Shown: positions 10,200-21,419, counted from the first letter of the stretch. The stretch: 64,000 bases of DNA from Eustoma russellianum (GCA_036186865.1 AP025040.1:35215555-35279554); one strand, 5' to 3'. Notes: generated from the sequence alone by a model not told the origin. Numbers and translations are program-made.

Positions 10200-11357
10200 T
10201 GTTAGAAACTGTAATCAGAACAAGTGTACAGTGTGCGTTCGGGTAAATCGACAAAATATGCAAGCAAAACCGAGGCGAGTCTAAGGACTCTGTCCTTAAG
10301 ACGAATTGCTCCGGTATACTGTGCCCAACCGGATGGAACAAACATCTCCCAGGATACAACGGAAAACAGTTCACACGAGCGGCACTGCAACGTAGGAACT
10401 CATCGAACCTGTAAGCGCTCTGACTTCACGATCACTGTAAGGGATGAATGCAACAGTATGTATGCAAGGGAGAAAGCATAACAAAGGTGAAATTTTCGCA
10501 GCCTCAGAGGTCTGGAGAGCAGACCTATAAATAGGGGAAAGGAAATAGCAGTTTTCGATCTCAGCCATTGGATCTGGTGGTTTTCATCCACAACCGTTAG
10601 ATCGACGGTTTTAAACGTGGACCGTCGGATCTGACAGTTTTCATCCACAGCCGTTAGATAAAAAACCGTAAGAGTTTTAAATCTAAGCCTTTGGATTAGA
10701 AACCGTTGACAGTTTTAAATATAAGCCTTTGGATCGCAATCTGCGTCAACTTTTAATCTCAGCCTTTAGATCTTCTCAGAATTTTATTGGCCATACGATT
10801 AAGAGAATTATTTTTCTGGAAAATTTTAATGAAAAATTCTCCAAAAAGATAAGAACAAGCCAGAGCCACGAAGCCACGAGCCTGAGCCCGAGCCGGCCAG
10901 CCGGACGGGCGGGCGGTGGCGGCAGCGCGCGCGCGCGTGTGTGGTGAACCTTGCCTGAGCTGCATCCTGACTCTGTAAAAACTTCTCATGCCCAAGGGCA
11001 CATTTTAGAATGCTCCAACTTGAACTATATATGGTGGCCCTTTCATCTCAAATAGTCAATGTGGTATTTCACTTAAGGGTGATGTGTTCACTCCTCAAGA
11101 GGCCACATCACCACTTTTCTAATTTCCTTCTAATTTTACTCCAACTTTGAGCATTAATTTCTCATTTATCCAGTATCGGAATCGAGTGATTCAAAAGCCT
11201 AAAGTCATCTGCTTGTTACGTAGATAATTTAGAAATTATTAGTTTTTGTTTTTGATTAACGAACACTAATCATAATTAAGCTCAAAGTATGGTGGTTGTC
11301 AACTTTTGACAAACCCATTTGCCCAAACTTTTCCAATTTATTTCAAATCCTCCAACA
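10200..11357 (-). repeat. 3' LTR of copia element C
   Basis: On the plus strand it starts TGTTAGAAACTG and ends CCTCCAACA, 1158 bp, closely matching 22368-23509. It contains a (GC/GT)-alternating stretch at about 10924-10942 (GCGCGCGCGCGTGTGTGG), prone to Z-DNA, inside a GC-rich island (10875-10945) in otherwise AT-rich DNA. In element sense this island is in U3. Confidence 0.85.
10523..10770 (-). promoter_or_regulatory. Core promoter and U3 tandem repeats in the element C LTR
   Basis: On the minus strand a TATA box CTATTTATAGG lies at about 10525-10535. Just upstream of it in element sense (10555-10770 on the map) a degenerate 20-35 bp motif recurs about eight times, with cores such as CCGTTAGATC, GACGGTTTTAAA, GGATCTGACAGTTTT and AGCCTTTGGAT. 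The same array is in the other LTR (22715-22945), where the TATA box reads CTATTTAAAGG. Promoter-proximal tandem repeats act as enhancers in Tnt1/Tto1-type elements; that role here is inferred. Confidence 0.6.
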
Positions 11358-11900
11358 ATCCCCCACATGAATGAAAAATTAATGCAGATGCAGATGCAGA
11401 CTCTATCGTGAAGCCAGACAGGATATGTTGCATCAGAAGAGGTAGCTTTTGGCTTTGAACCTTTCGTAGTGATGTATCATCGGATCCACTCAGCTAATTA
11501 GTGACTTGATGTCTTGAACTATCAGCCTTTATTGTGAACCTAGACAATGATACTCACACAACATTTCCTTTGACATCCCTTATTGGTTCTCATGGTTGTG
11601 TTCATTTTGGCCATGAACAACCTGGTTTCAGAAAGTGTATTAGAGAATTCTTGCCTCTCAGAATTCTCATAGAAGCGGCCCCACTTCACACTTACATAGG
11701 TGATTCCTATCAAGAGTATTCTGCCATATCCCACTTGATTTATCAAGATATAGGACATCATTAAAAGCTCTAGCTTACCCTAACTATTCTCTGCAGACAG
11801 CACTTTTGTTTAACAGAATGAGTAAGTGCTAACTGAACCTTTATAACTTAGTTTTCCCATTGAACCTAGATTCTGGGATCTCCAGTCAACAAGGTTGGGT
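11358..11900 (-). other. 3' untranslated part and PPT of element C
   Basis: In element sense the sequence ATGTGGGGGAT directly precedes the LTR start TGTTGGAGG, a good polypurine tract (map 11358-11368). The rest holds no convincing frame. A short GATGCA triplet-pair repeat is at 11383-11399. Confidence 0.65.
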
Positions 11901-12679
11901 TACCGTTACAAAGATTCTTGCTTTGTAGGCTTAAGTCCCATTCCGTTTGTCAATTTAGACATCTGATTTCTAGGCAAAGCTTTTGTAAGCGGATCTGCAA
12001 GATTCTCCTTTGATTTTATGTAATCAATGGAAATCAAGCCATTAGAGATCAACTATTTAATGGTATTATGTCTCCGACGTATGTGTCGTGACTTACCATT
12101 GTAGATGCTGCTTTGAGCTCATCCTATAGCTGACTGACTATCACAGTGTATGCTAATAGGAGCGATTGGCTTAGGCCAACATGGAATGTCTTCCAGGAAA
12201 TTTCGAATCCATTCAGCTTCTTCTCCAGCTTTGTCTAATGCTATAAACTCGGCTTCCATTGTGGATCGAGCTATGCATGTTTGCTTAGTGGATTTCCATG
12301 ACACAGCACCACCACCAACAGTGAATAAATATCCACTTGTGGATTTAGAGTCTTTTCAATCTGATATCCAGTTTGCATCACAGTATCCTTCCAATACTGC
12401 TGGATATCTTGTATAGTGTAATCTAAGATTCATTGTGTACTTAAGGTACCTCATCACTCTATTTAGAGCTTTCCAATGATCTTCACCTGGATTACTGGTA
12501 AACCTGCTCAATTTGTTTACTCAACAAGCTAAGTCTGGTCTTGTACAGTTCGTTATGTAAATTAGACTTCCAATCACTTGTGAGTACTTCAATTGAGCTA
12601 CTGGTTCACCTCGGTTCTTCCTTAAGTGCATACTCAAGTCAATTGTGGTTTTTACTGGTTTTGCATCAAACATATTGAA
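11901..12679 (-). pseudogene. RNase H of copia element C
   Basis: Read on the minus strand: the RT thumb remnant (YSQVIGSLIYI, PDLAC then a stop), LEGYCDANW with the RNase H Asp, KSTSGYLFTVGGGAVSWKS (about 12300-12345), the catalytic Glu in STMEAEFIALDKAG (about 12230-12275) and Asp in IHCDSQSAIG (about 12119-12150). A TGA follows at 12116-12118 where relatives continue. The tail includes ENLADPLTKALPR at about 11990. Three or more stops. Confidence 0.8.
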
Positions 12680-13282
12680 TCATTTGAGAATGGACTCAAT
12701 ATAATGACTTTGTGACATGATCAATCCTTCAGTTACCCTAGAAATCTTGATTCCTAGAATAACATTGGCAGCCCCCATGTCTTTCATGTCAAAATTTCTT
12801 GTTAACATCTTCTTGGTATTCAAGATGATGTCGTGAGTACTGCCCATGATTAGTATATCATCTACATAGAGACATACTATCACATAGGCGTTTGGTGTGT
12901 ATTTGATGTAAACACACTTGTCACATTCATTGATCCTGAAACCGTTTGACATCATGGCTTGATCAAACTTCAAATGCCACTGCTTTGGTGCTTGTTTAAG
13001 TCCGTACAAAGACTTAACAAGTCTACAAACTTTCCTATCTTGTCCTGGGACAGTAAACCCTTCAGGTTGTTTCATATAAATCTCTTCTTCCAGCTCGCCA
13101 TTCAAGAAGGCAGTCTTTACATCTATTTGATGGATCTCTAGGTCATAGACTGCAGCAATAGCAACTAGCATTCTTATGGAAGTAATCCTAGTTACTGGTG
13201 AGTAAGTGTCAAAGAAGTCAAAACCTTCCTTTTGTCGATAGCCCTTAGCTATCAACCGGGCCTTGTACTTGTCAATGGATCC
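12680..13282 (-). pseudogene. Reverse transcriptase, C-terminal part, element C
   Basis: The frame runs from the Sirevirus junction (13282) to 12680. It carries KEGFDFFDTYSPVTR, the palm segment IHQIDVKTAFLNGELEEEI, KSLYGLKQAPKQWH and the catalytic YVDDILIMGS (about 12845-12875). It is the direct continuation of the RT N-terminus at 19737-19800: the Sirevirus inserted at GATCC within this exon. No stop lies in the segment itself, so this RT was open until the insertion or shortly before. Confidence 0.85.
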
Positions 13283-14902
13283 TGTAGAAATATGAGGGTT
13301 TGAGTGATTTTAAAATAAGAAATTTGAATATGTATATACATATATATAACGTCAAGTATATATATATATATACACAAGTGTACATGTATGCATGATAACT
13401 TGCCTTATTTACCTCATATATTATGTTGCCGTACTAACGAGCCATGAAGCTTTAAAGCTTACATCATATGGCGAACATTTGTTGAGTTTATACTATTTTC
13501 AGGTGCCACAATTAATGAACTAAAGTAGTTCATTAAGTGAAGTACTTAGTTTAATAAACTAAGTAGTTCATTAAAGGAAGATGCATTTGGAAAAGGCTTA
13601 AAGGCAACATGGCTATGGAAGGAAAGTCTTCTCCTCCTCCACACATCAATGTCACACATTTTTAATACACATATATATCCTATATTTTCAGATTTTTATA
13701 AAAGGCACATACACATTTATTCCAACGTACTATTGACACGTTATATATCTTACGAACGTACGTTTACGTCACACCACTATACTTAACTCATATTTATGAG
13801 TATATTCAGATCTTATATCATATGATATAAGATATGGTGATGACATATTAAATACGACACGATAAAAGGTTCTAAACCGAAATTTGTCGTATCGGGCGAT
13901 ACCGAAACTTCGCCAACGTGTCACGTACTTGCCATAAATAAATGGCCAGCCCATATACATCAAAATTCATTAAAAATTTCGTGCCATACACTGTATATTG
14001 AGACAAAAATACTTTCCATGTTGGCACACACAAATCACCCCACATTTAGGCCAAAATGTGAAGATTCCAATTTTATTTTTGTCACATGTTTATGGTACCA
14101 CTTTAAATCAGCCAAGTGCTGAAAATTAAAGTATATATTATATATATTATGTATAACATAATATATATAGCATGTGCAAAAGTTGGAATTTAAATTAGAG
14201 AAAAATCGGGTAATCGATAAATATCGAAAATTCGGTTTTCTACGCACTTGACATGGAACGTTTTTCTTGAACATGATGTGGCACGTATCTAGACACTTTT
14301 TGCATATAATATACATCTTAAAGTGTTCTAGAAAATTAAATTAAGGGCTGATTGGAATATTACATGTGTGTATTATTAAATGTGCACTATTTTTCAAAGT
14401 TAGCAAAAATAAATTTCAGCACATGTATACACACTTTCTCAACGCCACCTACAGCTTATGTGGAGCACATGTGGAGCCTTGTTGGCATGTTGATTAGTCA
14501 AGAATCAATCATACAATGTTGATGAATCAAAGAGAGAAGCTACAAAAGGTAAGTTTTCAACATACACCTCTTTTATGTCACATGCTGAAAATTTCAGCAT
14601 GTCACACACATTGTGGCCGAAATCTTCACTCTTAAGGAAGATAATTTGTCAATTTTTCATTAAGGAATAAATCAAAGGAGTTATGGAAATGATTTGAATT
14701 GTATTAAGTGTGATATTCTTCATATCACACATGCTGAAATTTTTCAGCATGTGTGTGAAAATGTTGTGGCCGAATATGACACTTCTTTTGTGTCCAAGTT
14801 CATTCATCAATTGATAGCAAGACTTACCATGTATTATTGATTCATTTTAATGAGAAAAATCAAAGTAAATTGAGGATTATCTTGGATAAAAATGTGCATG
14901 AT
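13283..14902 (+). repeat. 5' LTR remnant of the Sirevirus
   Basis: Matches 16681-18300 almost perfectly; differences noted at 13658, 13689 and 14872 plus a TG insertion near 14893. It ends at GCATGATGC, where the 3' LTR continues into an ACATGCTGAAATTTCAGCATG palindrome but this copy enters pol. Palindromes kept here: TACTTAGTTT-AAT-AAACTAAGTA (about 13543), CTTATATCATATGATATAAG (13812-13831), and two CATGCTGAAA/TTTCAGCATG hairpins (about 14580, 14727). Confidence 0.9.
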
Positions 14903-16414
14903 GCTTTGAGTGATTCATCTTGGATTGATGCTATGCATGACGAACTTAATCAATTCGTTAGAAATGATGTATGGGATTTAGTGCCACGACCACAAGATAA
15001 GACAATAATAGGCACAAAGTGGGTGTTTAGGAACAAAATGAATGAAGAAGGAAAAGTCGTTAGAAATAAAGCAAGACTCGTAGCTCAAGGATATAATCAA
15101 GAAGAAGGCATAGACTACGATGAAACATTTGCACCCGTAGCACGTTTAGAAGCCATACGACTCTTACTTGCTATTGCGTGCATGAAAGATTTTAAATTGT
15201 ATCAAATGGACGTCAAAAGTGCTTTTCTAAATGGATTTATACAAGAAGAAGTATACGTGAAGCAACCACCCGGTTTTGAAGATTTGAAACATCCTGATCA
15301 CGTGTACAAACTAAAGAAGGCACTATATGGACTAAAGCAAGCGCCTAGAGCATGGTATGATCGTTTTGCTACTTTTCTTTTAGAAAATAATTTTAAACGT
15401 GGTACTATAGATAGTACACTATTTTTGAAACAAGAAAAATCAGATTTACTTATTATTCAAATTTACGTAGATGACATTATTTTTGGTTCTACCTCACATA
15501 GACTCGTTAAGGATTTTGAAAATTGTATGAAAGCTGAATTTGAAATGTCTATGGTTGGTGAACTTAATTATTTTCTTGGCTTGCAGATTAAGCAAACGAG
15601 TAAAGGAATTCATATAAGCCAAGCTAAGTACGTAAACGACATGATCAAGAAATTCAATTTTGAAAATTTGAAACCATCCCCCACGCCTATGAGTGTCACT
15701 ACTAAATTAGACAAAGATGAACATGGTAAAGATGTTGATAATGGATTATATAGATCTATGATAGGTTCTTTACTATATTTAACTGCTAGTAGGCCTGACA
15801 TCATGTTTAGCGTATGCATGTGTGCTCGTTTTCAAAGTCAACCTAAGGTGTCACACTTAAATGCGGTAAAAAGAATATTCCGCTATATTAAGCACACGCC
15901 CACCTTAGGTATTTGGTACGATAAGGATTCTACATTCGACTTACATGCTTATACTGATGCAGATTATGGTGGCTGCAAAATAGATAGAAAAAGCACGAGC
16001 GGAACTTGCCAATTTATAGGAAATTCCCTTATTTCATGGTTTTCCAAAAAGCAAGCAAGTGTTGCTTTGTCCACTACTGAGGCTGAGTATATGGCTCTTA
16101 GCCTTTGTTGCACACAGTTGCTGTGGATAAAACAACAACTTTCGGACTTTGGAATTACCGTAGATAAAATTCCTATATATTGTGATAGTATGAGTGCAAT
16201 TAATTTGTCTAAGAACCCCGTATTACACTCTAAGGCTAAGCATATAGAAGTTCGCTATCATTTTCTTCGTGATCACGTTAACAATGGTAATATTGTCATA
16301 GATCACGTACGCACCGAATCACAAGTAGCGGATATATTTACTAAGGCCTTAAATCAAGCCGCATTTGAATCTCTTCGCTCTAAATTAGGCATGATTCCTG
16401 TTGATATGATTTAA
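14837..16414 (+). CDS. Sirevirus RT-RNase H (N-terminally truncated pol)
   Basis: The frame is open from 14837, but the first 20 or so codons are LTR sequence; true pol begins at about 14897 (NVHDALSDSSWIDAMHDELN), near the RT start. Motifs: GTKWVFRNKMNEEGKV, YQMDVKSAFLNGFIQEEVYV, ALYGLKQAPRAWYDRF and catalytic YVDDIIF (about 15464-15484). RNase H has AYTDADYGGCKIDRKSTSG (Asp), STTEAEYMALS (Glu), YCDSMSAINLSKNPV (Asp) and ends VADIFTKALNQAAFESLRSK. No stop interrupts it. Gag, protease and integrase are absent. A chance ATG at 14837 could give an LTR-pol chimeric product, but there is no evidence of expression. Confidence 0.9.
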   Translation: MIHFNEKNQSKLRIILDKNVHDALSDSSWIDAMHDELNQFVRNDVWDLVPRPQDKTIIGTKWVFRNKMNEEGKVVRNKARLVAQGYNQEEGIDYDETFAPVARLEAIRLLLAIACMKDFKLYQMDVKSAFLNGFIQEEVYVKQPPGFEDLKHPDHVYKLKKALYGLKQAPRAWYDRFATFLLENNFKRGTIDSTLFLKQEKSDLLIIQIYVDDIIFGSTSHRLVKDFENCMKAEFEMSMVGELNYFLGLQIKQTSKGIHISQAKYVNDMIKKFNFENLKPSPTPMSVTTKLDKDEHGKDVDNGLYRSMIGSLLYLTASRPDIMFSVCMCARFQSQPKVSHLNAVKRIFRYIKHTPTLGIWYDKDSTFDLHAYTDADYGGCKIDRKSTSGTCQFIGNSLISWFSKKQASVALSTTEAEYMALSLCCTQLLWIKQQLSDFGITVDKIPIYCDSMSAINLSKNPVLHSKAKHIEVRYHFLRDHVNNGNIVIDHVRTESQVADIFTKALNQAAFESLRSKLGMIPVDMI

Positions 16415-16680
16415 TGCGATATTATTTGATTTACTTTCCTTTTTGACAGGAATCTTTTGATTAACTTTCCAAAATAAAGGGGGAGAGAAAAGCATGATTT
16501 AAGGGGGAGATAGAAATTTAAGGGGGAGAGATCACTGATTGATCCTAATTGCAAAAATCAAGGGGGAGCCGGATTTGAAATTCGAAATTCAAATTTCAAA
16601 TCTGTGCACAATTCGAGGGGGAGAGACAACACTTAAATCATGTACACTTGTTATTTTGAAAATCATCAAAAGGGGGAGAT
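16415..16680 (+). promoter_or_regulatory. Cluster of polypurine tracts upstream of the Sirevirus 3' LTR
   Basis: GGGGGAG occurs six times: about 16479, 16503, 16522, 16562, 16616 and 16671, the last abutting the LTR start TGTAGAAATA at 16681. Multiple PPT copies are a known Sirevirus trait. An 11-bp inverted repeat GATTTGAAATT/AATTTCAAATC (16572-16582, 16592-16602) lies in the middle of the cluster. Confidence 0.85.
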
Positions 16681-19600
16681 TGTAGAAATATGAGGGTTTG
16701 AGTGATTTTAAAATAAGAAATTTGAATATGTATATACATATATATAACGTCAAGTATATATATATATATACACAAGTGTACATGTATGCATGATAACTTG
16801 CCTTATTTACCTCATATATTATGTTGCCGTACTAACGAGCCATGAAGCTTTAAAGCTTACATCATATGGCGAACATTTGTTGAGTTTATACTATTTTCAG
16901 GTGCCACAATTAATGAACTAAAGTAGTTCATTAAGTGAAGTACTTAGTTTAATAAACTAAGTAGTTCATTAAAGGAAGATGCATTTGGAAAAGGCTTAAA
17001 GGCAACATGGCTATGGAAGGAAAGTCTTCTCCTCCTCCACACATCAATGTCACACGTTTTTAATACACATATATATACTATATTTTCAGATTTTTATAAA
17101 AGGCACATACACATTTATTCCAACGTACTATTGACACGTTATATATCTTACGAACGTACGTTTACGTCACACCACTATACTTAACTCATATTTATGAGTA
17201 TATTCAGATCTTATATCATATGATATAAGATATGGTGATGACATATTAAATACGACACGATAAAAGGTTCTAAACCGAAATTTGTCGTATCGGGCGATAC
17301 CGAAACTTCGCCAACGTGTCACGTACTTGCCATAAATAAATGGCCAGCCCATATACATCAAAATTCATTAAAAATTTCGTGCCATACACTGTATATTGAG
17401 ACAAAAATACTTTCCATGTTGGCACACACAAATCACCCCACATTTAGGCCAAAATGTGAAGATTCCAATTTTATTTTTGTCACATGTTTATGGTACCACT
17501 TTAAATCAGCCAAGTGCTGAAAATTAAAGTATATATTATATATATTATGTATAACATAATATATATAGCATGTGCAAAAGTTGGAATTTAAATTAGAGAA
17601 AAATCGGGTAATCGATAAATATCGAAAATTCGGTTTTCTACGCACTTGACATGGAACGTTTTTCTTGAACATGATGTGGCACGTATCTAGACACTTTTTG
17701 CATATAATATACATCTTAAAGTGTTCTAGAAAATTAAATTAAGGGCTGATTGGAATATTACATGTGTGTATTATTAAATGTGCACTATTTTTCAAAGTTA
17801 GCAAAAATAAATTTCAGCACATGTATACACACTTTCTCAACGCCACCTACAGCTTATGTGGAGCACATGTGGAGCCTTGTTGGCATGTTGATTAGTCAAG
17901 AATCAATCATACAATGTTGATGAATCAAAGAGAGAAGCTACAAAAGGTAAGTTTTCAACATACACCTCTTTTATGTCACATGCTGAAAATTTCAGCATGT
18001 CACACACATTGTGGCCGAAATCTTCACTCTTAAGGAAGATAATTTGTCAATTTTTCATTAAGGAATAAATCAAAGGAGTTATGGAAATGATTTGAATTGT
18101 ATTAAGTGTGATATTCTTCATATCACACATGCTGAAATTTTTCAGCATGTGTGTGAAAATGTTGTGGCCGAATATGACACTTCTTTTGTGTCCAAGTTCA
18201 TTCATCAATTGATAGCAAGACTTACCATGTATTATTGATTCATTTTAATGAGAAAAATCAAAGTAAATTGGGGATTATCTTGGATAAAAATGCATGATGC
18301 ACATGCTGAAATTTCAGCATGGCAAGGAGTATTATGGCCGAATTTTTCAAGGGTGGAAGGAAGAATTTTTTGTCTCACAATTTATGTGAATATCTCTCAA
18401 TTTATGGAATGTATTATGTGATGATTATTTGGCACATGTTTAAAGTGTTTATTTCAGATTTTCCATGTCATCAAATGATGACAACATTGAGCCAATCAAA
18501 AGGTGCCAAGTAAGCAATGACTAAATGATGGTCCAATGGAATGATGCCAAGCAAGCAAAACTTTGTCACCATGATGTCTCACATCCTCTCAAGCACTTAA
18601 AAGGAAATTTTCAAGAGGGGAGAAGCATGCTAGGGGACGGCTGGACCTATAAGGAAGGAAGAGAAGAACAAACAAATACAACACCAAGAATTGCATTCTA
18701 AAGTGATCAAAGTGCCAAGCCTCTTTTCTCCTACATCTTCTTTCTTTCTTCTCTTGTAAAAAGCCTATTGTACTTTATCTCTTTCATCCTTGGATAGGCT
18801 TCATAGAAACCACCATTCATATATCTTTGTACAAGATTGATCAAGGTGTGATCAATCTTCATTCTAGCGAGGTGGTGGTGTTCGTGCAAATTGTACTCAC
18901 AATACAAGGTTTGTAAAGGGTTGGAGTTAAGGTGTAACTCTATCAACCCTGCGGTAAGGTGTACTGCGTGTGTGAAATTAGTGTGAACCAAGGAAGGTGT
19001 TCCTTGAAGACTGGAGTAGGTTGTTTATAACCGAACCAGTATAAAATTCTTGGTGCAATTTACTTTCTGCATTTACGTTTCAGTTTCTGCGCTGTTTACT
19101 CATATTGTTCACGTTCGCAAAAATAGTAAACGTTTTCTAAAAATTATAAAAATTTCCAGAAACATACATAAACGTTCTAGGGTTAATTTGGCACAAGTTT
19201 CAACCCTTTTGGACAAGTATAAGTCATCCAAACATCAAAAGTTCTGAGACTAGTGCAGTCTGATTTTCAGACTTGCAAAGGTTGAGACTTTGGGTGTATT
19301 TGACCTACTTCCCAAAAGAATTTTCAAAAACTGTTTCAACCCATTTCAATATAGTGTGTGAGGAGTTATTGGTCAAATTTTCAGATCATTTGGACATTCA
19401 CACAAATAGGAATTAATTTTTCAAAACCATCTACCGTTTCTGGCAGAATTGCACAATCTGAGTGCCAACGGTTTTTGAAGGGGTTAAAGGTTGAATTTTG
19501 ATTTGAAATTTTTAGGGGACCCTCACAACATCTGAGGCTAAGTTCTCTCAAAATTTCATAATTTTTGGAAACCTCTAACCTAGTTTTTAAATCGTTTTAA

Positions 19601-19731
19601 AACTGGTACTGGAAACAGAATCTGTTTTCAGAACTTGAATTGGTTAGGTTTAAAGAAATTTTAAAAACCATATTTTCCGCACCACCTATTCAACCCCCCC
19701 CCCCTTCTAGTGGTGCCTTTCAGATCCTACA
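16681..19731 (+). repeat. 3' LTR of the Sirevirus (3051 bp)
   Basis: TGTAGAAATATGAGGG...TTTCAGATCCTACA. Palindromes: 16941-16963, 17210-17229, 17978-18000, about 18124-18154 (14-bp arms CACACATGCTGAAA) and 18302-18321. Such palindromes in Sirevirus LTRs are known and have been linked to siRNA targeting. A TATA-like CCTATAAGGAAGG at about 18649 precedes the likely transcript start. Poly-C (19694-19704) and CTTCTAGTGGTG close the LTR. The 64- and 93-codon minus-strand frames in both LTR copies are by-products of sequence identity. Confidence 0.9.
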
Positions 19732-20324
19732 GATCCATCCTCTTTGAGTTTTTTCTTAAAAATCCACTTGCATCCAAGGGGTTTACTCCCTTGAGGAAGA
19801 TCTACCAGCTCCCACGTGTGATTTTGAAGAATTGATTCTATCTCACTGTTAACTGCCTCTTTCCAGAAGGGAGCTTCTGGAGTTGACATAGCCTCGGAAA
19901 ATGTCCTTGGATCATTTTCTACCACATACGTTAAAAAATCTGGTCCAAAAGACTTTGGTATTCCGGCTCTTTTACTTTGTCGAGGTTCCTCTATTTCTTG
20001 AGGAGTTGTGTCACGTGCTCGCTTACTAGTGCTTGCTTCTTCAATGTTATTGTCTTTCTTTGGAAAGACATTTTCAAAGAACACTGCGTTTCTTGATTCC
20101 ATGACAACATTTTCATGTATGTCAGGAATCTCAGACTTGTGCACCAAGAATCGATATGCACTACTGTTAATTGCATATCCTATGAATATGCAATTAATAG
20201 TCTTAGGCCCTATTCTGACTTGTCTTGGTTTTGGTACTGCGACCTTAGCCAGACACCCCCACACTTTCAAGTATTTGTAGCTAGACTTATAGCCTTTCCA
20301 GAGTTCATATGGGGTTTTATCCAT
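19732..20324 (-). pseudogene. Integrase C-terminus, linker and RT N-terminus, element C
   Basis: Starts at DKTPYELWKGYKSSYKYLKV (about 20265-20324), the conserved integrase C-terminal segment. The variable linker with SKRARDTTPQEIEEPRQSKR follows, then the RT start (FSEAMSTPEAPFWKEAVNSE, GSKPLGCKWIFKKKLKEDG). At 19732-19736 (GATCC) the RT is cut by the Sirevirus and resumes at 13282. Confidence 0.85.
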
Positions 20325-20855
20325 CTTCGTAGATGGAACTCTATTTAAAATGACGTTGGCGAAGAGAATTACTTTCCCCCCACAAGTTCTGAGGTAAGCC
20401 CGAACTTATCAACATAGCATTCATCATCTCTTTCAGAGTTCGGTTCTTGCGTTATGCAATACAATTTGATTGAGGGGAGCATGGTGCAGTCGTTTGATGA
20501 ATAATGCCGTGTTCTGAACAAAATTCATTAACCGGTGCATCATATTCGCGACCTCTATCACTACGAATTGACTTAATTCGTTTGCTAAGTTGATTCTCAA
20601 CTTCATTTTTATAATCTTTAAAAGCATCTAAGGCCTCATCTTTGCTACTTAGCAAATAAACGTAACAGTATTGAGTGCAATCGTCAATAAAAGTCACAAA
20701 GTACTTTTTACCGCTTCTTGTTTGCACAAACTTTAAATCACAAACATCTGTTGAATTAAATCTAACACTTCAGTGTTTCTTTCGATTGAAGGAAATGGTA
20801 ACTTAGCCATTTTTGCTTCAACACAGACTTGGCACTTTTCATTATTGAAACTTAC
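20325..20855 (-). pseudogene. Integrase core, element C (frameshifted)
   Basis: A clean piece at 20452-20727 has GKKYFVTFIDDCTQYCYVYL and the second catalytic Asp in SIRSDRGREY. A frameshift and stop near 20452 (after CSPQSN) precede the segment with the catalytic Glu and the KEMMNAMLISSGLPQNLWGE helix at about 20380-20450. Upstream, the knuckle-adjacent CQVCVEAKMAKLPF is at about 20795-20840. Broken in at least two places. Confidence 0.75.
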
Positions 20856-21419
20856 TTAGGGTAATAAGTCGAGATTAATCATTCTTTGCAATGACTTATA
20901 ATTAACATGACCCAAACGTAAATGCCATAAACACGAAGACTCAAGCATGTAAGCGGAAGTAGAAGCAGTCTTATTAGCCTCATCGGGCGTAGTCTTCTTT
21001 GGTACAACAGTTATAACACTAAGTTTAAACATATTGTCCATCAGGTACCCCTTCCCCAGAAATACACCATTCTTAGTCAGAATACATTTCTTACAATCAA
21101 ATACTAGTCTAAATCCATGCCTAACTAGTAAAGCACCAGAGACTAAGTTCTTGCGGATGTCGGGAATATGCAGCACATCCTGCAGTGTCAATTCTTTTCC
21201 GGAGGTCATCTTCAGAATCACTTTGCCTGAACCTTCAATCTTCGAGCTATCATTGTTTTCCATGTACAGCCTTTCATTGTCTTTCGCAGGAGCATATTCC
21301 TTGAACATTCCCCTGTTTGCACAAACGTGTCTAGTGGCTCCAGTGTCCATCCACCACTGGCTAGGATTACCTACAGCATTACATTCAGAAACAACAGCAC
21401 ACAAGTCCAAATCATCCAT
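20856..21419 (-). pseudogene. Protease and GAG-pre-integrase, element C
   Basis: A 187-codon open stretch. WWMDTGATRHVCANRGMF carries the aspartic protease active site (about 21305-21360) and DVLHIPDIRKNLVSGALLV follows. The pre-integrase motif CLWHLRLGHVNYKSLQRM lies at about 20870-20930. It ends at a stop (20856) inside pre-integrase. The fragment itself is well preserved. Confidence 0.8.

Larger units (their letters stand above)
13283..19731 (+). mobile_element. Sirevirus (copia SIRE/Maximus lineage), internally deleted, very young
   Basis: A perfect TSD GATCC flanks it (13278-13282, 19732-19736). The 3' LTR is 3051 bp (16681-19731). The left LTR is only its first 1.6 kb, after which the sequence jumps straight into pol. 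RT wording (FLLENNFKRGTIDSTLFLK, IYVDDIIFGST), the cluster of GGGGGAG purine tracts and the palindromic LTR all fit Sireviruses. Over the shared 1.6 kb of LTR I see only about three substitutions and a 2-base indel, so insertion was recent. Confidence 0.9.

Noticed and set aside
13769..14316. 64- and 93-codon minus-strand ORFs, perfectly repeated at 17167-17714
   Set aside because: They lie in the two recent Sirevirus LTR copies, so identity reflects the LTRs and not coding conservation. No family resemblance.
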